64,000 bases of DNA. Origin: Bacteroides sp. 214. GTDB lineage: Bacteria; Bacteroidota; Bacteroidia; Bacteroidales; Bacteroidaceae. Positions 59,039-64,000 of the stretch are shown here, piece by piece (position 1 is the stretch's first letter; every line of letters starts with the position of its first letter). The DNA lies in NCBI RefSeq assembly GCF_010501015.1, contig NZ_QVML01000015.1, positions 54,384-118,383 of the forward strand, in the 5' to 3' direction. The position numbers were made by a program, and so were the translations under genes. The notes under the pieces were generated by a model. The model saw only the letters and a program-made list of their open reading frames with translations, searched no databases and was not told the DNA's origin.

Positions 59039-60758
59039 TGCACCCTATATTTTGCGGATTCTCAAACAGCGGAGCCATGCTCGTTCCGGGCACAACCCAG
59101 TTTCGGTTATCGAACGGCATGCCCCGCGGCACAAACCGTCCGTTGTTGGCATTGAACACGAAGGAGGCAGTGCCTTTATCGCCCAAGTGCCTGAACTTCA
59201 CCTTCTCTACGTGCACACGGGTAACGCTTGCTTCGCGATCTCGCTCCACCACCAGTCCGTAGTCGCACTTGTTGAAGAAGGCTGCCGAGCCGCTGATGTC
59301 GTACAAATCGGGCACTACGGCAGATTTGCTGCCCAACTCGCGGTTCATCTTGCGCGGATGCGCCACCAGTATCACCAAGCAGCGGTTGCGACGGGCAAAG
59401 GTGGTGAGTTTGTTCAAGAACCTGTTCATGTATTGCGTTTCTGTTTCGCCACGTGCCACGAGGTGGTCGATGCTATTGAGGGGGTCGATAACAAACACCC
59501 GTATGCCGCGACGGTAAATGAGTTCGCGGGCTTTGGAGAAGATATTATCGACCGTAAAATCGTCTTTGGGAAGTATAGATACCACGTTCTCTTGCAGGTA
59601 CTCAACGGTGTCGCGATAGAGGGCATCGGACATGGAATCTTTATGAAAACGCCGTCCGGTGAGCTTCTCTGCCAACTTTTGCAGATGATAGACCATGGGC
59701 ATGTTTTCGGGACTGAAGTAGGCCACGCGCCAGTGGTGGCGCAGGTTGAGGCGTAGCACCAGCTCGTCTACAAACTCGGACTTGCCGCAGCCGGGTATGC
59801 CGGTGAGCACACAGATGCGTCCCGGCTCAAAGGTACATAGCTCGTCGAAGTTTTCCCAACCGGTTTCGGCGCCGCTACCCAGTCCGTTTTCGTAGAGGGC
59901 GCGCAGCTCGTCGCTCAGTTCATCGGCGGTGTACACCCCTTCGAGTGGCGCAGGCGGAGCAGCGGCAAGGGCAGCCTTCAGGGCATCGGCACCGTGAGAT
60001 TGCTGCAACAGCTCGTTGGCATCTTTCAAGGGTGAGAGGTCTACAACGCGGCATCGCTCGGTTCCGAGGCGACGCAGCAGTTCATCGCGCAGCTCCAGCC
60101 CTTTGTGGTCGGTATCGGTGCAGATGTAAATCACCCGTTTGTCGTCGAAGTGGGTGGGCAGAAAGCGGTCTAACCACGAAAGATTGCGGTTGGCACCACC
60201 GGGGGCAGATATCACGTCCGTTCGACCAATGGCCATGAAGGATAGCGCGTCTATTTCGCCTTCGGTGATGATGCACTCTTCCGTGCCCAGTATGCCGTTG
60301 ATGTTGTAGGGAATCATTTCGGCACCTGCCACGAGCTTGAAGTTCTTGGCGAGGTCGCGAAACTTGGTGTTCACCAAGCGGTTGCCTTCGTAGTAGTTGA
60401 AGCAAATGCATAGCTCCTTCTGGCGTGTTTGCGGCATGTACTCCACCGCCGAGGTGATGCCCGCAGCAATGAGGGTGCTTGCCGGAATGGCGCGCCGGGT
60501 GGAGAACCACGTCACCACCTCCTGCGCCAGCACAGCGGTTTGGGGTGGCGCTATGGGCAGGCGTGGGGCAGGTTTTGTGTCTCGGGCATTAAGCGTCCAG
60601 TTGCAATAGTGGCAATAGGCAAGTCCGGTGTCAAGGTTTACGCTAAGCGATTTATCGCGTTTATTACTGCGGCGGTCGCGGCATTGCGGACAGAATGTTT
60701 TCATTCGTCCACTGGTTTTTCCGCCTGTTTGTACGTTGAATTTCTCGAAGTTTATCAT
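59028..60758 (-). CDS. Phage-type TOPRIM primase / DnaB-like helicase
   Basis: A 576-residue protein with the layout of T7 gp4/Twinkle-like primase-helicases. N-terminal zinc ribbon (FCPQCRDRRSNK ... AYCHYCNW), a TOPRIM domain (ECIITEGEIDALSFMAIGRTDVISAPGG and VIYICTDTDHKGLELRDELLRRLG, with the conserved Glu and DxD), and a RecA-like DnaB helicase (ICVLTGIPGCGKSEFVDELVLRL Walker A; VRVFVIDPLNSIDH-type Walker B; later VILVAHPRKM). G+C is high: 41 of 60 bases at 59941-60000. It should replicate the element that carried it. It overlaps DUF4248 copy 2 and lies 155 bases after the replication-initiator-like gene, across a 22-bp repeat array. Confidence 0.9.
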   Translation of the reverse strand: MINFEKFNVQTGGKTSGRMKTFCPQCRDRRSNKRDKSLSVNLDTGLAYCHYCNWTLNARDTKPAPRLPIAPPQTAVLAQEVVTWFSTRRAIPASTLIAAGITSAVEYMPQTRQKELCICFNYYEGNRLVNTKFRDLAKNFKLVAGAEMIPYNINGILGTEECIITEGEIDALSFMAIGRTDVISAPGGANRNLSWLDRFLPTHFDDKRVIYICTDTDHKGLELRDELLRRLGTERCRVVDLSPLKDANELLQQSHGADALKAALAAAPPAPLEGVYTADELSDELRALYENGLGSGAETGWENFDELCTFEPGRICVLTGIPGCGKSEFVDELVLRLNLRHHWRVAYFSPENMPMVYHLQKLAEKLTGRRFHKDSMSDALYRDTVEYLQENVVSILPKDDFTVDNIFSKARELIYRRGIRVFVIDPLNSIDHLVARGETETQYMNRFLNKLTTFARRNRCLVILVAHPRKMNRELGSKSAVVPDLYDISGSAAFFNKCDYGLVVERDREASVTRVHVEKVKFRHLGDKGTASFVFNANNGRFVPRGMPFDNRNWVVPGTSMAPLFENPQNIGCNEG

Positions 60759-60802
60759 CGTTTTCAGAGTTTATTGTGAATAAAAAAAGAGTGTTTTCCA
60801 TG

Positions 60803-60915
60803 CCCAATTTGCTTATGGCATTTGCTCCCTGAGACTATGGCATTTGGGTTAAATGCCTATGGTTCAAGCATCAAATGCTTATGGCTTGCGGGGCAAATGC
60901 TATAGGCAGATGGTT
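60803..60915 (+). repeat. 22-bp-period repeat array (locus 4)
   Basis: Four units at exact 22-base steps, with cores TTTGCTTATGGCATT, GACTATGGCATT, AATGCCTATGGTT and AATGCTTATGGCTT, then AATGCTATAGGCAG. The array fills most of the gap between two genes of the replication island and touches the end of the upstream gene. Confidence 0.82.
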
Positions 60916-61867
60916 AGCGCATCCAGTTGTTGGTGACTTCGTTCCACACGGCGTTTGCGGTAGGTCGCGGTGGTGCATGCCGTGGTATGGGACAGCCGAA
61001 GTAGGTTCGTTCGCCGGTTATGGGGTCTACGTCTTCGAAGCGGTGTGGCGAGTTTTTTTGCTCTTCGGCTTCGCGCTGCGAAATGAGCTCGGCCACATGT
61101 TTCTGCGTGACGGTGCCCTGCCGCATGTAGTTGGCAATGTACGCTTTGGCTTCGCTGAGCGATGATATTCTGCTTTCGCTGCCCTGCGTCTTTACGTGCT
61201 GCCTGAAGGTTTCGAACACAAATGCCCGGTGTTTCATGAAGCGCATACTCAAGCCCGACCTCATGGCAATCAGCTCTACCCATGCTTCGTCATTCATGGC
61301 TTCGTTCAGGTGGTGCTCCCATCCCAAAAAAACACCAATTTTACTGCCGACGTCGACGCCGTCTTTTTTAACTACGACAGTAGTTTTTTTCTTATTATCT
61401 AATCTAGTCTTATCTAATGCTGGTGCATCGCTGGTAAATCGTCCATTGCCATCTCGCTCCGATTTGTCACTTCTTTTCTTACCCGATTTGGCATACTGAG
61501 CTTTTTTCTTGTCGTACATTTCCATCACTCTGTCAAGGTAAGGAGATGAGACAACCTCTTCATCTTCTTCGTTGGTTATCTCAAAGAGATTGTAGTCGCA
61601 CAACACCCTTTCTAGCTCCGGTAAGCGTATTTTATACTTTCTTGCTAATGCTTTTATAGTACTCTTTGCACACCTGTAATCACTACTTATCCGTAGTTCG
61701 TTTAAGATAAGCAAATAGATTGCATAGGCTTTTACCCCATGTGCTTCGATTAGTTTTGCAAATGGTATACTGTTAATTAAATTCGTTTCAAGCGGGAAGT
61801 AGTTTTCATTCCTCTTCAGGTCGCGTTCAGCTCGGCTTCCGCTCGGCTTCGCATCATGTTGCTTCAT
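60914..61867 (-). CDS. Replication-initiator-like protein (Lin1244/DUF4373-type N-terminal domain)
   Basis: A 317-residue soluble protein. The N-terminal domain (NYFPLETNLINSIPFAKLIEAHGVKAYAIYLLILNELRISSDYRCAKSTIKALARKYKI) resembles the Lin1244/Lin1753-like (DUF4373) winged-helix found in phage replisome organisers. A basic linker (KKAQYAKSGKKRSDKSERDG) and a C-terminal helical part (GWEHHLNEAMNDEAWVELIAMRSGLSMRFMKHRAFVFETFRQHVKT) follow. It is divergent from the S24 repressor across a 349-base operator region and precedes the primase-helicase. Role as DNA-binding initiator or helicase loader is inferred. Confidence 0.7.
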   Translation of the reverse strand: MKQHDAKPSGSRAERDLKRNENYFPLETNLINSIPFAKLIEAHGVKAYAIYLLILNELRISSDYRCAKSTIKALARKYKIRLPELERVLCDYNLFEITNEEDEEVVSSPYLDRVMEMYDKKKAQYAKSGKKRSDKSERDGNGRFTSDAPALDKTRLDNKKKTTVVVKKDGVDVGSKIGVFLGWEHHLNEAMNDEAWVELIAMRSGLSMRFMKHRAFVFETFRQHVKTQGSESRISSLSEAKAYIANYMRQGTVTQKHVAELISQREAEEQKNSPHRFEDVDPITGERTYFGCPIPRHAPPRPTANAVWNEVTNNWMR

Positions 61868-62216
61868 TGTTCGTTCTTTTTTTAATTCAGTTTTTATGCT
61901 GAATGCTAGTTCTACATTTTATTACTTACTCATTTTGTTCGCTTAGAAAAGAGTCATTCTGCGGGTAGTTAAGTCGCCGAATTTTTTCATGACACAAAAG
62001 ACGGAATAAATTACGAAACAAACAACTATTCCTTACAAAAAATGAGGCATAAATACGCTTTATATTTCGACGTGTTACTTCTATATACAGAACCTGTATA
62101 AAAACATACAGACAATCGATTTTTATGTCGAAAAATATACATTAAATGTATTTATTGAATATTTACTTGCTTTTCTTGAGTTTATCTCTACCTTTGAAAC
62201 AACAATAAGGCATATT
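61868..62216. promoter_or_regulatory. Divergent control region with palindromes
   Basis: 349 A/T-rich bases without a gene. TATACAGAACCTGTATA (62084-62100) is a perfect 7-3-7 palindrome, a further CATACAG half-site follows at about 62105, and ATACATTAAATGTAT (62137-62151) is a second perfect palindrome. TTTCGAC and GTCGAAA form another inverted pair around them. These are candidate operators for the S24 repressor. Confidence 0.6.
62167..62196 (+). promoter_or_regulatory. Promoter of the S24 repressor gene
   Basis: TTG (62167-62169), 19 bases, then TACCTTTG (62189-62196), matching the Bacteroidota consensus, 20 bases before the repressor ATG. Confidence 0.65.
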
Positions 62217-63005
62217 ATGAATAAAACGGGTACGATAGGCGAACGAATCGCGCTATTGGTAGAGCGTTTCGGACAAGGACGAAACACCAAATTGGCTATA
62301 CTCATAGGCAGTAGCGAAGGAAACATCAGAGGGTACATAAACAAAGGAGTCATTCCAAAACAAGATGTATTGGAACGCATCGTAAGGTCATTGGGCGTGA
62401 GCACCCGATGGCTATTACTGGGCGAGGGCCCTATCCTGGCAGAAGAGTGCGAAAAACAAATCAGGGAATATCAAGACACAGCACACGTGCCCATAGTAGA
62501 GATTGCCGCAGCAGCCGGGGTATTGGGATACGACAACTCAAGCTATATAGAGGTGGCAGATACCATCAATATACCCTATAGCATGTTGGCACGCAACAAG
62601 AAATACTTCTGCATCCGCGTGAAGGGAGAAAGCATGGCTCCTACCCTGCTGGATTCGGGCTACCTCATTGTCAGGCTGCTGGAACGAAGCGAATGGCACG
62701 ACATGAGAGACAAGTACGTGTACGTTATCAGCACCACAGAAGGGCTGGCTTACGTAAAACGCGTCAAGAACCGCCTGAACCAAATGGGATTTATTGTTTG
62801 CACATCAGACAATCCCGACAAGGTGTCTTACCCCAATTTCAACCTCCGGGAAGAAGAGCTGCATAGCGTATTGTGTGTGGAGTGGTACTTCACGGCAAAG
62901 ACACCGAACATACACGAAACGTATTACAAAAAGGTGGAAGACCTCGAAGATAAATACGATTACATACAAATGCAGTTGGAGGAGATTAGAAAGAAAATGG
63001 GATAG
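62217..63005 (+). CDS. S24-family phage-type repressor (HTH plus LexA-like peptidase)
   Basis: A 262-residue repressor. N-terminal helix-turn-helix (IGERIALLVERFGQGRNTKLAILIGSSEGNIRGYINKGVIPKQDVLERIVRSLGVSTRWLLLGEGP, residues about 5-75), a hinge containing a candidate Ala-Gly self-cleavage site (EIAAAAGVLGY) and a peptidase S24 domain with the catalytic serine in VKGESMAPTLLDSGYLIV and lysine in TTEGLAYVKRVKNR. A C-terminal coiled coil (YYKKVEDLEDKYDYIQMQLEEIRKKMG) may aid oligomerisation. Such proteins control lysis-lysogeny or element maintenance and cleave themselves on DNA damage. Divergent from the replication genes it probably represses. Confidence 0.9.
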   Translation: MNKTGTIGERIALLVERFGQGRNTKLAILIGSSEGNIRGYINKGVIPKQDVLERIVRSLGVSTRWLLLGEGPILAEECEKQIREYQDTAHVPIVEIAAAAGVLGYDNSSYIEVADTINIPYSMLARNKKYFCIRVKGESMAPTLLDSGYLIVRLLERSEWHDMRDKYVYVISTTEGLAYVKRVKNRLNQMGFIVCTSDNPDKVSYPNFNLREEELHSVLCVEWYFTAKTPNIHETYYKKVEDLEDKYDYIQMQLEEIRKKMG

Positions 63006-63097
63006 AGCAAATTGAAACCATTGCGCAACAAAACTAATTAATATATAAAAGGAGCAGATAATATATAGTGGCATTCGTTAATAAAGCAACTTATTGC

Positions 63098-63105
63098 TAC
63101 CTTTG
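63098..63105 (+). promoter_or_regulatory. -7 box of the slyD-like gene
   Basis: TACCTTTG 35 bases before the ATG, with TTCG (63074-63077) at 20 bases upstream as a weak -33 element. Confidence 0.5.
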
Positions 63106-63140
63106 CGTAATTTCTGAAAATTCACTAATAACATTATCTG

Positions 63141-63704
63141 ATGAAATCAACCCAAAACAAGTACATTACCGTAGCCTATAAGCTATATGCTACCGACGAA
63201 GGCGGCGACCGCGATATGGTAGAAGAAGCAAAGGCGGATCATCCTTTCCAATTCATTTCGGGAATGGGTACGACACTCGATTTTTTTGAAAACGAAATCA
63301 CCAAACTAGCCAAAGGCGAGAAGTTTGATTTTGATATACCTGTAGACGAAGCATACGGAATGTATATTGACGAGTATGTGATAGATCTACCCAAAAACAT
63401 CTTTGAAGTTGACGGACGCATTGACACCGAAATGATCAAAGAAGGCAACATCGTTCCATTGATGGATGCCGAAGGTCGCCGCATGAATGGCGTGGTAGTA
63501 GAAGTTAAAGAAGAAGTGGTTGTTATGGACATGAACCACCCACTTGCCGGTTCGGTACTAACATTCGTTGGCGAAGTAATTGAAAATCGCGACGCTACAC
63601 CCGAAGAGATTCAAGGAATGATTAACATGATGAGCGGAGGCGGTTGCAACTGCGGATGCGATAGCGGCGATTGCGATAGCGATTGCGGAGGAAGCTGTCA
63701 CTAA
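63141..63704 (+). CDS. slyD: SlyD-type FKBP peptidyl-prolyl isomerase
   Basis: A 187-residue cytoplasmic prolyl isomerase/chaperone. FKBP part: KYITVAYKLYAT, HPFQFISGMGTTLDFFENEITKLAKGEKFDFDIPVDEAYGMY; the insert-in-flap domain (about 75-135, NIFEVDGRIDTEMIKEGNIVPLMDAEGRRMNGVVVEV) confers chaperone activity; NHPLAGSVLTFVGEV closes the fold. The C-terminal tail GGGCNCGCDSGDCDSDCGGSCH holds six cysteines and a terminal histidine, a metal-binding tail as in SlyD proteins active in nickel delivery. Followed by a strong terminator. Monocistronic. Confidence 0.93.
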   Translation: MKSTQNKYITVAYKLYATDEGGDRDMVEEAKADHPFQFISGMGTTLDFFENEITKLAKGEKFDFDIPVDEAYGMYIDEYVIDLPKNIFEVDGRIDTEMIKEGNIVPLMDAEGRRMNGVVVEVKEEVVVMDMNHPLAGSVLTFVGEVIENRDATPEEIQGMINMMSGGGCNCGCDSGDCDSDCGGSCH

Positions 63705-63729
63705 GTCATTATAACTTATACACTTAAGA

Positions 63730-63765
63730 AATAAACCCTCGACGATTACTCGTCGAGGGTTTATT
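63730..63765 (+). terminator. Terminator after slyD
   Basis: AATAAACCCTCGACGA and its perfect complement form a 16-base stem with a TTAC loop, 26 bases after the stop. Confidence 0.88.
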
Positions 63766-63777
63766 CGTTTATAATTA

Positions 63778-63940
63778 TATCTGCAAGCAGAAGGCTGAAA
63801 GCCTGACATTGAGATACCCCCTACAACGAAGCCTAATATTGAATACAATTACATCCGCAAGCAGAAGGCTGAAAGCCTGACATATTTAGCCTGGGGTAAA
63901 ACCCAGTCGTGTTCGGAAGATGTATCTTTCTGATACATAG
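63778..63940. repeat. Truncated REP-like heads and a small inverted repeat
   Basis: GCAAGCAGAAGGCTGAAAGCC followed by TGACAT occurs at about 63784 and again at about 63857, the second continuing ATTTAGCCTGGGGTAAAACCCAG. Only the first hairpin and part of the second of the REP element are present. ATGTATC/GATACAT (63920-63938) forms a further hairpin. The rest to the window end holds no gene I can see. Confidence 0.65.
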
Positions 63941-64000
63941 AGTTTTTCATTATTTAAATACTAAACGTTTATCTTTTTCGTTATATAAAACAACATCAAT

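Noticed and set aside
56720..63005. Complete prophage or integrative conjugative element
   Set aside because: No integrase, terminase, capsid, tail, relaxase or conjugation gene is present, and no attachment-site duplication was seen.

Overview
The window looks like chromosomal DNA of a Bacteroidales bacterium (phylum Bacteroidota). The pointers are: Bacteroidota-type promoters (TAnnTTTG, in the best case with TTTG 19 bases upstream); type IX secretion components (PorE-like, PorQ); an ExbB/ExbD/TonB set; families largely confined to this group (DUF4837, DUF6249/ECF sigma/DUF5056, DUF4248, the 33-residue 'smalltalk' protein); and B12-dependent methylmalonyl-CoA mutase, as in succinate/propionate-forming anaerobes. 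I cannot fix the genus.

Layout. 1-13.5 kb: housekeeping genes (end of a topoisomerase, anmK, PorE-like protein, M20 dipeptidase, aroC, rlmN, DUF4837 lipoprotein, pdxA, MATE pump, cytidylate-kinase-like protein, MscS channel). 13.7-22.1 kb: mutA-mutB, then lysS-gpsA-pgi. 22.1-32.0 kb: small lipoproteins, a HAD phosphatase, an rRNA methyltransferase, an ECF sigma cluster with a phospholipase D protein, thyA, an Lrp/AsnC regulator, an M64 peptidase and a GNAT enzyme. 32.1-38.0 kb, minus strand: tonB, polyprenyl synthase, a conserved unknown, tatD, tRNA-Ser(GGA), then exbB, a membrane protein, exbD, exbD. 38.2-41.9 kb: porQ-cmk-ispH-pfkA. 41.9-43.4 kb: a REP-associated transposase (RAYT) between inverted REP-like repeats and two arrays of 8-bp units. 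43.5-49.7 kb: SF1 helicase, prohibitin-like protein, DUF4249 lipoprotein and TonB-dependent receptor. 49.9-56.1 kb: ilvD-ilvB-ilvN-thioesterase-ilvC behind a classical Leu/Ile/Val leader-peptide attenuator. 56.3-63.0 kb: a phage-like or plasmid-like replication island (two DUF4248 proteins, a lipoprotein, smalltalk, HU-like protein, TOPRIM primase-helicase, replication-initiation-like protein, divergent S24 repressor). The window ends with a SlyD-type prolyl isomerase.

The most notable non-coding content is: (1) a complete transcription attenuator for the ilv operon, with a 22-residue leader peptide and mutually exclusive 1:2, 2:3 and 3:4 stems; (2) the RAYT unit with composite three-hairpin REPs recurring as inverted pairs elsewhere, plus 8-bp arrays that are open in almost all six frames; (3) a second dispersed family of degenerate 22-bp-period arrays built on a near-palindromic AATGCCTATGGCATT core at four loci; and (4) a palindromic element that sits in frame at the start of IlvB and the end of IlvD. 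All functional statements rest on reading the translated sequences and on family knowledge; no search was run.
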